This document shows positions 39,637 through 48,486 of a stretch of 64,000 nt of DNA, piece by piece (the stretch's first letter is position 1; every line of letters begins with the position of its first letter). Origin of the DNA: CALHVX01 sp964640725. Lineage in GTDB: Bacteria > Pseudomonadota > Gammaproteobacteria > Pseudomonadales > Azotimanducaceae. The stretch lies in contig CAZXIJ010000009.1 in the NCBI GenBank assembly GCA_964640725.1, positions 71,531 through 135,530 of the forward strand. The letters run 5' to 3'. The notes under the pieces are model-generated. The model saw nothing but the letters and a program-made list of their open reading frames with translations, searched no databases and was not told the origin of the DNA. The translations under genes were made by a program, and so were the position numbers.

Positions 39637-41286
39637 GTGATTGCAACACCGTCATCCCGCGGTCGTGCCGTGCGTTTGGGCACCCTGGCCCTGGCCGCTC
39701 TGGTGGCCATGCCGCTGCTGGTGGTCGGCAGCGCGCTGTTCGCCCCGGCCGGCGACAGCTGGCCCCACATACGCGACAACCTGCTGGGCCGTTACCTGGG
39801 CAATACGCTACTGTTGCTCGCGGGCGTTGCCGGCTTCGCGGCGCTGCTCGGCATCCCGACCGCCTGGCTCAGTGCCAGCCGGCAGTTTCCCGGGGCGCGA
39901 CATCTGCGCTGGCTGCTGATCCTGCCCCTGGCCGCCCCCGCTTACGTGCTGGCCTATGTGTACACCGATCTCCTTGAGTTTGCGGGGCCAGTGCAAAGCG
40001 CCCTGCGCGACCTGACCGGCTGGCGCGCCGGCGGTTACTGGTTTCCGGGCATTCGCTCCCTGGGCGGTGCCGTGTTCGTGCTGGGGCTGGCGCTGTATCC
40101 CTACGTCTATCTGCTGTGCCGGTCTCTGTTCGAGCAGCAGGCGGCGGCGCAGCTCGAATCAGCGCGCATGCTCGGGGTGAGCCGCCGCCGGGCGTTCTGG
40201 CGCATCGTCCTGCCGTCCGCTCGGCCCGCGGTGGCGGGCGGCCTGGCGCTGGTGATGATGGAGACCGCGGCTGACTTCGGAGTCGTGGAATTCTTTGGCG
40301 TGCAGACCTTCGCGACCGGCATCTTTCGCACCTGGTTCGGCATGGGCGACCAGGCGGCTGCGTTGCAGCTCGCGGCCGGCCTGCTGAGCGTCGCCCTGTT
40401 GCTCGTGCTGCTGGAACGGCTGGCCCGGCGCGGCCGAGTCGGCAGCCCCCTGTCGCGCAGTCAGGCGGCACCGCGCGAGGCATTGCCGGGCTGGCGCGGC
40501 TGGGCGGCCACGGCCGCCTGCGCGCTACCGGTGATCTTCGGCTTCGTCCTGCCGGGCGGGATCCTGCTCAACTACGCGATCACGACCGGCGATCCGCTGT
40601 TCGGCGCGCGGTTTCTGAATCTCCTGGGCAACACCACGCTGGTGGCCAGCACGACCGCGGCGCTGGCGATCGGCGCGGCGCTGCTGCTGTGCTACGCCGA
40701 ACGCAGCCCCGCCGCGGCGCGGCAACCCTGGCTGCACGGCACGGTTCGGCTGGCGACGCTCGGCTACGCGCTGCCCGGGGCCATGCTCGGCCTGGGCGTG
40801 CTCGCGACTTTCTCGGCGCTCGATCAATCCCTCGCCCTGTGGCGGCGCGACCTGTTCGGGGGCAGGCCGCAGCTGTGGCTGACCGGCAGCGTTGCCGCGC
40901 TGGTGTTCGCCTACCTGGTCCGCTTCCTGACCGTGGCCTACAACGCCTGCCATGGCGGCTTCGAGAAAATCAGTCCGCGGCTCGACGAGGTCAGCCGGAC
41001 CCTCGGCAGCAGCGGGCCGCGCCTGCTGCGCCGCGTGCACTGGCCATTGCTGCGACCGGCCGCGTTAACCGGCGCGCTGCTGGTGTTCATCGACGTGCTG
41101 AAAGAGCTGCCGGCCACCTTGATCCTGCGGCCCTTCAATTTCGACACGCTGGCAACCCGGGTCTATCAGCTGGCCGCCGACGAGCGGTTGCCGGAAGCCG
41201 CGACCGCCGCAATCGCTATCATGATTGTCGGCACGATTCCGGTGCTGCTGCTCAATCGCCAGCCGAATGGGGTCTCGAAGGTCTGA
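39637..41286 (+). CDS. Iron(III) ABC transporter permease (FbpB-like, fused two-half)
   Basis: The 549-aa permease has about twelve membrane segments in two homologous halves, as in FbpB/FutB. The EAA-type loop occurs as ESARMLGVSRRRAFWRIVLP in the first half and EVSRTLGSSGPRLLRRVHWP in the second. It starts with GTG 39637, preceded by a weak purine-rich AAAGAACAA leader. It works with the binding protein and ATPase to import Fe3+. It is divergent from the ATPase gene. Confidence 0.9.
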   Translation: MIATPSSRGRAVRLGTLALAALVAMPLLVVGSALFAPAGDSWPHIRDNLLGRYLGNTLLLLAGVAGFAALLGIPTAWLSASRQFPGARHLRWLLILPLAAPAYVLAYVYTDLLEFAGPVQSALRDLTGWRAGGYWFPGIRSLGGAVFVLGLALYPYVYLLCRSLFEQQAAAQLESARMLGVSRRRAFWRIVLPSARPAVAGGLALVMMETAADFGVVEFFGVQTFATGIFRTWFGMGDQAAALQLAAGLLSVALLLVLLERLARRGRVGSPLSRSQAAPREALPGWRGWAATAACALPVIFGFVLPGGILLNYAITTGDPLFGARFLNLLGNTTLVASTTAALAIGAALLLCYAERSPAAARQPWLHGTVRLATLGYALPGAMLGLGVLATFSALDQSLALWRRDLFGGRPQLWLTGSVAALVFAYLVRFLTVAYNACHGGFEKISPRLDEVSRTLGSSGPRLLRRVHWPLLRPAALTGALLVFIDVLKELPATLILRPFNFDTLATRVYQLAADERLPEAATAAIAIMIVGTIPVLLLNRQPNGVSKV

Positions 41287-41445
41287 ACGGACCCTGACGT
41301 TGCCGGTCGCAAGCAGTCAATTTAGGCCACTTATGTCAATAATACATCCTTTACTTTCGGGGATATTCACCTAAACATAGGCGTACAACACACCCTACCT
41401 GCGCCTCAATCTTAGGCATCGGTCCCTGCCTTGGAGGCATCTTCA

Positions 41446-44400
41446 GTGAATTTTTGGCGACTTTTTGTTGGTGGGCTCTTCTTTCTGGCGCTCCCCGCTC
41501 ATGCCATCGACACCGTTTTCGATTCTCGCGCCAACGCCGCCGGCCTGGTCGGATCTCCGGAAACCTGGGGCGCCTCCTGGGGCGATCTGAACGGCGATGG
41601 TTTTCCGGACCTGTTCATCAGCAATCACCGGGAGCGCCCCAAGCTCTACCAGAACAATGGCGACGGCACCTTCACCGACGTCACCGACGCGGCCGACATC
41701 AGCGGCACCTGGACCAGCGAACGGCATGCAGATACCCACGGCGGCTCCTGGTCAGACTTCGACGGCGACGGTGACCAGGACCTTTACGTCACCGCCGGCA
41801 GAGCCGACCGGAACCAGTTCTTCGTCAATCAGGGCAACGGCACCCTGATCGACATGACGGCCAGCCTCGGGCCCGGGGTGCCCAACTGGCGCGCCCGGAT
41901 GCCTGTCTGGTTCGACTACACCGACGACGGCGTGCTCGATTTCCTGATGGCCAGCGAAAACTTCGTCAGCCTGTTCGAGCAGATCGGGGGTGGCTTCGCC
42001 AACCAGACCGGCGCCGCAAACGTGCAGTGCGAGAAGAGCCAGGCCGTGTTCCTGGCCGACATCGCCGGCAGCGAGCGCCTTGAGATCATCTGCACGGACG
42101 GCTCGTTCCCGAAACGGGCCTACAACGCCGACACGCTGCCCTTCACCAACGTCACAGGTACGCTGCCGAACGTGGGCTTCTCCCAGGATACGGCCGTCGC
42201 TGACTTCAACGGCGATCTGAAGCAGGACTTCTTTCATGTGCGCGCGCAGAAGCGCGTGACCCAGGCGGCCCAGATCGGGCCGAGAAAGCTTCAGGCGCAT
42301 CTGGTCGTCACGGCGAACGGCGCCAAGGGCTTCGAGTTCCAGGCCGATGGCGTGTCCACTTTCGATCTGGTCGAGTGGGAAGCCCAGGCCTTCAACGTCC
42401 GGCCTACGGCCAGCATTTTTATCGGCAGCGCGGGCGCAAACCCTGAGGGCACAACCTTCGCCCTGGACGCCGCAGATACCGCAAATCACGGCATAAAACC
42501 CCATGGCGGTAACGACACCGGCATCTATGTGGGATATCTCCCGGCCCAGAACCGCTGGCGCGTGGAGTTTGAGACCAATGCCTGGAGCCAGTTCGCCTTT
42601 GAGGTCGACTCCGCAGCACCGATGTCTAATGTCAGCAGCTTCGGGCTGAAGAACGAAGACCTGCCCTTTCGGCCAGCCCTGAAAATGAGCAACGGCGCCA
42701 ACTGGGTAGAACGTGCTGGCGCCTGGGGAATCAACCAGGCCGTGTCCTGCATTTCCGCGGTCGCCGGAGACTTTGACAACGACATGGATCAGGACCTTTA
42801 CGTCGTTTGCCGCGGCGGTGTGGAAAACCTGGCCAATCGCCTGTACGAAAACATCGGCAACGCCAGGTTCCAGCTCATCAACAACGCCGCCGGCGCAGCC
42901 GGCGTAACCGGCTTCGGGGTAGGCACTGGCGAAAACGTGGTTACTGCCGACTACGACGTGGACGGCTTCCTGGACCTGTTCGTGACCAACGGCCTTGCCA
43001 TGGTGCCAGAGGGGCCGGGCGGACCCTACGAGCTGTTCCGCAACCGCGGCAACGACAACCACTGGCTGCTCCTGGACCTTGTGGGCGTGGCCAGCAATTC
43101 GCAGGGCGTTGGCGCCAAGGTCACCGTGACCGCCGGTGGCGTACCGCAGCTGCGCGAGCAAAACGGCGGTTACCACCGATGGTCCCAAAACCATCAGCGC
43201 CTGCACTTTGGCCTTGCCGGCAACAGTACCGCAGACATCAGCATTCGCTGGCCCAGCGGCGCTGTGGACAACTACACCGACGTCGCGGCCGACAAGCTGT
43301 ATCGGGCAACGGAAGGCGTGTCCCTGGTTCACGCCCCCGCGGGCGGCGTTCCTCTACCCGGCATCGAAATCAATCAGTCTGCCAACGCGACCGCTGTTGC
43401 TGAAGCCGGCGCTACCGATGGCATCAGCGTCGTCCTGGCCACGGCACCGACCGCAGACGTGCTCGTCACTTTGAGCGCCGATGCGCAGCTGGATCTGGGC
43501 AGCGGAGCCGGGGGAACCCAGGCGCTGACCTTTACACCGTCAAACTGGGACGTCGCCCAGAACCTGATCGTCAGCGCCGTAGACGACGCGCTGGAAGAAG
43601 GCCCGCACAGCGGCACCATTTCCTTTGCGACGGCCTCCGCCCAGGCGGAGTACAACGACCTGGCCCTGGCAGACATCACGGTGGCCATCACAGACAACGA
43701 CCAGGCCCTGGATCCCTGCGGCGAGCCGGTCGTGAACGGTGCGACTGATCGCGGGCTGTTTGTCTGGCAGGACTGCAACGCTCCGGGACCCGGCACGCGC
43801 TGGGAGTTCTACCTGAGCGGTGGTGGCGGCGCCTGGGAAAACACCAGCGGCACCATCACCAGCAACGTTGCCCTCGCCGCAACCGCTGCAGCGCCGGCAA
43901 GCAACCAGGGCCTTGAGGGTCCCGATACCTTGAGCGATGCGACCGGCAGCGTCGAGTTCAGCCTGTTCGCCGGTGGCCCCGGCGTTGATCGCTTCGCCGT
44001 TGAGGTCCCGGCAGGTGCCCTGAGCCTGTGCCTGGAAATCGCCGCGCAGCCTGCTGATTCAGGGCTGTTTCTCGGCAGCACTCGGGTGCCGGTCAGCGCC
44101 GAGATCGATCTGATCGGGCTCAGTGGATGCACCCTGGCGCTGACGGTCACCGACACCATGGTCCAGGAGTCTGACGGCGACGCGATCGTCACCGTCGCGC
44201 TGACGGCACCGGCGCCCGGACCGGTCAGTTTCGACTACGCGACCAGCGACGGCACGGCAACCGCCGGAGCCGACTACACAGCGGCGAGCGGCAGCGGCCA
44301 GATCAACGAAGGGGAGAGCGCCACAACCATCGCGATCCCGATTACCGACGACAGCGAGATCGAGACCCTGGAGACCTTTCAGCTTGCGATCCTGTCCGCA

Positions 44401-45645
44401 GTCAACGCCGATGTGCCCGCAAACCCCGCTGTTGTTCAGATCATGGACAACGACAGCACCATCTCTCCCTGCGGCAACCCGGGGCTCAGCGGCGCATCCG
44501 GCAACGGCGTCTACCTGTGGCAGGACTGTGGCTATGCCGGAAGCGGACAGCGCTGGCTGGTGGCAGCCGTTGCCGGCGGACAGGCCTGGCAGCCGTACAA
44601 CGGGACCGTCCAGGGGTCAGCCCCGCTGGCGGCCACCGGCCTGCCCCCGGGCACCAACCAGGGCCTGGAAAACACCGACGTGCTGGACTCCGTCGCGGGC
44701 GACAACGTCATCGACTTTGCACTGTTTGTCGGCGGCGCCGGCATCGATGCCTTCGAGTTCATTCTGCCTGCTGGTGCGACGGCCTGCTTTGAAGGGGACA
44801 GCCTGCCCCCGGGCACCGGCGTGTTTCTGGGCAGCGATGCGGCCGTGTTCGTGCAGAGCTTCTCGATTCCCGCGCTGAGCAGCTGCAATCAAAGCCTGAC
44901 CGTCAACGACGCGAGTGCTGGCGAGGGCGACGGTACCGTCACCGTGACCATTACCGCAGCGCAAGCGGCCAGCGCACCCCTGACGGTTGACTTCGCAACC
45001 GTTGACGGCACCGCAACAGCCCCCGTGGACTACGCAGCGCAAAGTGGCACGGCGACCATCGACGTCGGGCAGACCAGCACCACGGTATCGATTGCGATTG
45101 CGGAGGACGCCGATGTGGAAGGCGCAGAGACCCTGCAACTGGTTCTGTCGAACCCGGTGGGCACGACCCTTGCCCGAACAACTGCCGAAATCACTATTGC
45201 CGACAACGACGCCTTCGTAAGCTGTGGCGCACCGATCACCGATCCGGAAACCGATCACGCACTGTTCCTGTGGCAGAGCTGCGATGCTGACGGCACAGGT
45301 TCTCAGTGGGTGCTCATGGCGACCGGTGGCGGCGCTCCCTGGGACGGCTTCAGGGGCACGCTGACCGGCACGGACACGCTCATAGCGACGCCGTTCGCGT
45401 CCGGGACAGGCAGCGGTCTGGAAGGCTCAGACAATCTCGACTCTGCGCCGGGGGACGCCTTCGTGAACTTTGCCCTGAACGTGGGCGGCAGTGGCGTTGA
45501 TGCATTCACGCTGGACATTCCAGCTGGCGCCGATGTCTGCTTCAACAGCACCGGTATCCCGCCCGGTGGCGCGCTGCTGCTGGGACCAGACAGGATCCCC
45601 GCAAACCCGCCGTTTAGCCTCGGCACCAACGGCCCGTGTCCCTGA
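41446..45645 (+). CDS. Large secreted FG-GAP/ASPIC/Calx-beta protein with novel Cys-containing repeats
   Basis: The 1399-aa protein starts at GTG 41446, with GGAGG eight bases upstream, and has a signal peptide ending LPAHA. The first 600 or so residues contain FG-GAP/VCBS-like calcium loops (DLNGDGFPDLF, DFDGDGDQDLYV, DFDNDMDQDLYVV, DYDVDGFLDLFV) and an ASPIC/UnbV-type segment around NHWLLLDLVG and RWPSGAVDNY. Next come Calx-beta-like domains (VDGTATAPVDYA, IADNDAF) alternating with three copies of an unrecognised domain of about 140 aa. It is probably a secreted or surface adhesin-like protein. No sortase or transport partner is adjacent. The 159-bp gap before it is AT-rich in part, without a recognised operator. 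Confidence 0.85.
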   Translation: MNFWRLFVGGLFFLALPAHAIDTVFDSRANAAGLVGSPETWGASWGDLNGDGFPDLFISNHRERPKLYQNNGDGTFTDVTDAADISGTWTSERHADTHGGSWSDFDGDGDQDLYVTAGRADRNQFFVNQGNGTLIDMTASLGPGVPNWRARMPVWFDYTDDGVLDFLMASENFVSLFEQIGGGFANQTGAANVQCEKSQAVFLADIAGSERLEIICTDGSFPKRAYNADTLPFTNVTGTLPNVGFSQDTAVADFNGDLKQDFFHVRAQKRVTQAAQIGPRKLQAHLVVTANGAKGFEFQADGVSTFDLVEWEAQAFNVRPTASIFIGSAGANPEGTTFALDAADTANHGIKPHGGNDTGIYVGYLPAQNRWRVEFETNAWSQFAFEVDSAAPMSNVSSFGLKNEDLPFRPALKMSNGANWVERAGAWGINQAVSCISAVAGDFDNDMDQDLYVVCRGGVENLANRLYENIGNARFQLINNAAGAAGVTGFGVGTGENVVTADYDVDGFLDLFVTNGLAMVPEGPGGPYELFRNRGNDNHWLLLDLVGVASNSQGVGAKVTVTAGGVPQLREQNGGYHRWSQNHQRLHFGLAGNSTADISIRWPSGAVDNYTDVAADKLYRATEGVSLVHAPAGGVPLPGIEINQSANATAVAEAGATDGISVVLATAPTADVLVTLSADAQLDLGSGAGGTQALTFTPSNWDVAQNLIVSAVDDALEEGPHSGTISFATASAQAEYNDLALADITVAITDNDQALDPCGEPVVNGATDRGLFVWQDCNAPGPGTRWEFYLSGGGGAWENTSGTITSNVALAATAAAPASNQGLEGPDTLSDATGSVEFSLFAGGPGVDRFAVEVPAGALSLCLEIAAQPADSGLFLGSTRVPVSAEIDLIGLSGCTLALTVTDTMVQESDGDAIVTVALTAPAPGPVSFDYATSDGTATAGADYTAASGSGQINEGESATTIAIPITDDSEIETLETFQLAILSAVNADVPANPAVVQIMDNDSTISPCGNPGLSGASGNGVYLWQDCGYAGSGQRWLVAAVAGGQAWQPYNGTVQGSAPLAATGLPPGTNQGLENTDVLDSVAGDNVIDFALFVGGAGIDAFEFILPAGATACFEGDSLPPGTGVFLGSDAAVFVQSFSIPALSSCNQSLTVNDASAGEGDGTVTVTITAAQAASAPLTVDFATVDGTATAPVDYAAQSGTATIDVGQTSTTVSIAIAEDADVEGAETLQLVLSNPVGTTLARTTAEITIADNDAFVSCGAPITDPETDHALFLWQSCDADGTGSQWVLMATGGGAPWDGFRGTLTGTDTLIATPFASGTGSGLEGSDNLDSAPGDAFVNFALNVGGSGVDAFTLDIPAGADVCFNSTGIPPGGALLLGPDRIPANPPFSLGTNGPCP
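43711..45642 (+). repeat. Three copies of a novel Cys-containing domain, separated by Calx-beta domains
   Basis: Copies are at 43711-44130 (residues 756-895), 44464-44886 (1007-1147) and 45217-45642 (1258-1399). Each begins with a CG-P motif, then LFVWQDC/YLWQDC/LFLWQSC, a Gly-rich stretch, GLE-D-LD, F-L-VGG-GVDAF, a P-GA---CF/CLE and LG near the end, followed by a final Cys. Four conserved cysteines per copy could form two disulfides. I know of no named domain for it. Confidence 0.75.
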
Positions 45646-45659
45646 CACGAGGAGCCAGG

Positions 45660-46211
45660 TCAGGAGGGCAGCCGACGGACAGCGCCGCTGCCCAGCCCGT
45701 CCAGCGTCCAGCTACCGACGCGGTAGCGAATCAGCCGCAGCACCGGATAACCCACGGCGGCGCACATGCGACGGACCTGGCGATTGCGCCCCTCTGTGAG
45801 CGTCAGACACAACCAGCTATCTGACACCGTGGGCCGCACCCGAATCGGCGGTTCCCGATCCCAAAGCCAGGGCGGCGCGCCTGTTTGCTCACAGCGCGCC
45901 GGCAGCGTCGGCCCGTCCTTCAACTCGACGCCACCCGCCAGCGCGGCGACCGCCGCGGCATCCGGCTCGCCTTCAACCTGCGCCCAGTAGCACTTGCTGA
46001 CCTTATGCTCCGGATGGCTCAGCCGGTGCTGCAATGCTCCGTCATTGGTGAGGATCAGCAGTCCCTCGCTGTCCCGATCCAGCCGCCCGCAGGCATACAC
46101 GCCGGGCTCGTCAATGTAGTCCGCGAGCGTGGGGCGGCCGTCGCTGTCCCGGAACTGACAGAGCACGCCCCAGGGTTTGTTGAACAGGACAATGCGGCGG
46201 TCGGCGCTCAT
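45660..46211 (-). CDS. rluE: 23S rRNA pseudouridine synthase of the RluE/RsuA family
   Basis: The 183-aa enzyme lacks an S4 domain and matches RluE, which makes pseudouridine 2457 in 23S rRNA. The catalytic Asp45 lies in GRLDRDSEGLLILTNDG, and the C-terminal EGRNRQVRRMCAAVGYPVLRLIR is the family's RNA-binding KxL segment. The start at 46211 gives the full family length. It lies 18 bp downstream of a membrane-protein gene on the same strand and could be the last gene of that operon. It converges with the large secreted protein gene 15 bp away. Confidence 0.87.
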   Translation of the reverse strand: MSADRRIVLFNKPWGVLCQFRDSDGRPTLADYIDEPGVYACGRLDRDSEGLLILTNDGALQHRLSHPEHKVSKCYWAQVEGEPDAAAVAALAGGVELKDGPTLPARCEQTGAPPWLWDREPPIRVRPTVSDSWLCLTLTEGRNRQVRRMCAAVGYPVLRLIRYRVGSWTLDGLGSGAVRRLPS

Positions 46212-46229
46212 CGCGAGGCTTGAGTGCCG

Positions 46230-46880
46230 CTAAAGTACGGGCTTGAGCAGCCCGGATACGCCAGCGACCACCGTGCCGAGATAGATCGCGATCACAGACC
46301 AGTACACGGGTTGCAGGTGCGCGTGCAGGTCGGCTTCCAGAGCCGGCGAGCTGCCGTCCGTCGCGAGCTTCTGGTAGTCCATCACTGCCGGGGCAAAGGT
46401 CCGTTCCAGAATCAGCGCCGCAACGCCAATTCCCGCATAGGCATAGCCCTTCAGGGCAACCCAAAGGGGCAAAGTGCCATCCAGCAGGCCGAGGGTCGCC
46501 CAGGCCAGCGCGCCGACAATGACGAACAGGTAGATCGCCGTTTGCGCCTGCATGGCGCGGGCCTGCAGAGCGCTGCCCGGAGGCTGAAAAATGCCCAGCC
46601 AGACGATCACAACCCAGGCCAGGGTGAGCGCCGCAACGGCCACGAGCGGCAAGGGCGTGAAGCCGTAGCCCGAGAGCAAGAACAGCCCGCTGCCAAGCAC
46701 GATCGGAACCGCAAAGCGCGGCGCGCGATCCAGCACCATGCCCAGCTCCAGCACGGCCAGCCGCGTTTCCACCGACAGGTCGGTGCGCTCGCTGCGCTTG
46801 GCGGCGAGGTACACACCGATGTCGGTGCCCAGCCAGAACACCCAGCCGAGCACGTGGATGACCAGTAGCAGTGAAGTCAT
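46230..46880 (-). CDS. Integral membrane protein, homologue of the one at 1-591
   Basis: The 216-aa protein begins with VIHVLGWVFWLGTDIGVYLAA and has about five or six membrane segments with LDRAPRFAVPIVLGSG early and QPVYWSVIAIYLGTVVAG at the end. It is related to the truncated protein at the left edge of the window. Loss of loop length but conservation of WLG-D-GV-Y suggests one family of unknown function. Here it follows the methyltransferase and its small partner, 18 bp after the latter, so it may be part of that module. Confidence 0.75.
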   Translation of the reverse strand: MTSLLLVIHVLGWVFWLGTDIGVYLAAKRSERTDLSVETRLAVLELGMVLDRAPRFAVPIVLGSGLFLLSGYGFTPLPLVAVAALTLAWVVIVWLGIFQPPGSALQARAMQAQTAIYLFVIVGALAWATLGLLDGTLPLWVALKGYAYAGIGVAALILERTFAPAVMDYQKLATDGSSPALEADLHAHLQPVYWSVIAIYLGTVVAGVSGLLKPVL

Positions 46881-46898
46881 GGGCCGCTCCTGCGCGCG

Positions 46899-47228
46899 CT
46901 AGCGCCCCTGAAAGTCGTCAATTTCTTCTTCCCGCTCGGAGAGCGACTGAAAGCCCCCACCGATGGCCCGGAACGCGTCGGCCAGAAAAGCCTGTTGATC
47001 GGCGGCAAGCTGAGCCGCATCGGCCTCGTCAAAGACAAAGCGCTCCAGCTCGCCAGGCTCGATCACGCCGCGCTGTTCCAGGAGCTTCTCCAGCGCCAGC
47101 ACCCGCTCCCGGGTCGCCCACTGCTGGGACATGGATTCCAGCAGCGCCGTCAGCAGCGCGTCCACCTGTCCATCGCCAAAGAAAGCCGGACGCTTGCCGC
47201 GGGTGTTCAGATCAATGGGTTGGCTCAT
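46899..47228 (-). CDS. Small partner protein of methyltransferase copy 2
   Basis: The 109-aa protein contains GKRPAFFGDGQVDALL at residues 11-26, followed by a helix ERVLALEKLLEQRGVI and an acidic C-terminal end. It aligns with the protein at 14011-14400 over the GKRP-FF-D-V and LE-LLE--G parts. It starts six bases after the methyltransferase stop. The repeated coupling is the main evidence for a functional partnership. No signal peptide or catalytic motif is seen. Confidence 0.72.
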   Translation of the reverse strand: MSQPIDLNTRGKRPAFFGDGQVDALLTALLESMSQQWATRERVLALEKLLEQRGVIEPGELERFVFDEADAAQLAADQQAFLADAFRAIGGGFQSLSEREEEIDDFQGR

Positions 47229-47234
47229 GGCGCG

Positions 47235-48428
47235 CTACTTCCAGGCGCCAAAGCCGTACCACTGAATGCCGTCGGTCAGCCGGCCCGTCTTGTCGTCAAA
47301 GCTGGCCTCCTGCATCAGGGCATCGGCAAAGGCATCGGGGCTCATGTAGGTGTACTGCGGCACGATCGCGTGGAACAGCTTGTCTTGTGCAAAGCCGGCT
47401 TCCCGGCGCAGCGCGGCAAAGTCCTGGTCGCGGAAGGTTTTGTAGAAGGGCTCGTTGTTGTAGTACGCGTCCCAATCCAGATAGAAGGCATCGTAGGGCG
47501 TGAGCTGATCGTTCGGGGGCAGCTCCATGTGCAGCATCAGGCCGCCGGGGCGCAATACCCGGTAGGCCTCGCTCATGACCGCCTTGATGTCGCGCACGGA
47601 CAGCTCATGCAGAAACATCGACGAGAACACGACATCGACAGAGGCGTCATCGAAAGCCAGCTTCGTGGCGTCCATCTGCTGAAAGTCGACGGCCACGCCC
47701 TGGCTCAGGGCCCGGGCATGCCCGTAGCGCAGGCACGGGGCGGCCACGTCGATGGCAGTCACCTGGGCCTCGGGATAGGCCTGCTTCCAGGCGCAGCTGT
47801 TGTGCCCAACGGTGCAGCCCAGGTCGACCACGTGCTGCGGTTTGAAATTGGGGTGCTGGTGACGCACGTAGTGCGCGAAGGACTGGCCGATATCGTCCAG
47901 GTTCGCGCCCATAGCGCCAAAGGAAAAAACGTTCAGCCCGTGATCGTAGAGCGCCCCGGCCAGCCAGGGCATATCGTCCGCCGCGCGCCCGTAGGAGCCC
48001 GGAGCCAGATGCACGTCCAAAGCCGCGACGTTCTTCGGCAACGGGACGCTGTCGTCCAGCGTCAGGGAGCCACCAACTTCGTCCCGGCGAGCTTCCAGCT
48101 CGGCGGCGGTCCGGTTCAGTGCGGCTGTCGCCTCGGCCAGGGGCCGGAGCGTCGAGCGCCAGACCATTTCCTGGGCGTTGTAGCGCACGCTCGAGTAGAA
48201 GCGAAAGAAGTCATCGCTCTTCATGGCCTTGTGCACATCCGGCCCGGTGGCCGGGGCGCGCCCCTGCTCCCGGGTGACCCGCGGCTCGACCTGCTCCGCG
48301 TATCGCTGCTGCATGCCGCTGGCCATGTCGTTCAAGACGAAAGCCCGCAGACCGGTCACAAAATCCTGTTTGGCAGCCTGCTCGCGGCTGCCCCGCACGT
48401 ACAGATCGTGCTGCAGAGGCTGAGTCAT
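47235..48428 (-). CDS. Class I SAM-dependent methyltransferase, copy 2 of the paired module
   Basis: The 397-aa protein mirrors copy 1 (12797-14014): an N-terminal helical half, a central PGSYGR, SAM motif I VDLGCTVGHN (201-210), MFLHELSVRD, LRPGGLMLHMELPP and a WDAYYNNEPFYKTF signature. Motif I is LGCTVGHN instead of IGCGLGHN, still compatible with SAM binding. It is followed by its small partner and a membrane protein, and lies downstream of a TonB receptor gene, from which it is separated by a long hairpin. Confidence 0.82.
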   Translation of the reverse strand: MTQPLQHDLYVRGSREQAAKQDFVTGLRAFVLNDMASGMQQRYAEQVEPRVTREQGRAPATGPDVHKAMKSDDFFRFYSSVRYNAQEMVWRSTLRPLAEATAALNRTAAELEARRDEVGGSLTLDDSVPLPKNVAALDVHLAPGSYGRAADDMPWLAGALYDHGLNVFSFGAMGANLDDIGQSFAHYVRHQHPNFKPQHVVDLGCTVGHNSCAWKQAYPEAQVTAIDVAAPCLRYGHARALSQGVAVDFQQMDATKLAFDDASVDVVFSSMFLHELSVRDIKAVMSEAYRVLRPGGLMLHMELPPNDQLTPYDAFYLDWDAYYNNEPFYKTFRDQDFAALRREAGFAQDKLFHAIVPQYTYMSPDAFADALMQEASFDDKTGRLTDGIQWYGFGAWK

Positions 48429-48449
48429 ATTCGCTCCTGACTGGTTGAA

Positions 48450-48477
48450 GCCGGTTCCGGCGCTGGCCGGAACCGGC
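48450..48477. terminator. 12-bp perfect hairpin between TonB receptor and methyltransferase copy 2
   Basis: GCCGGTTCCGGC and GCCGGAACCGGC form a 12-bp stem with a 4-base loop, directly after the receptor's stop at 48487 (minus strand). There is no T-run, so it is either a weak attenuating terminator or a 3'-end protecting structure that would separate receptor expression from the methyltransferase genes. Confidence 0.55.
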
Positions 48478-48486
48478 GACAGGCCG

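Noticed and set aside
41752..43332. A 526-codon minus-strand frame opposite the secreted FG-GAP protein
   Set aside because: The plus-strand protein has calcium-loop repeats and a signal peptide; the minus frame has no motifs or ribosome-binding site.
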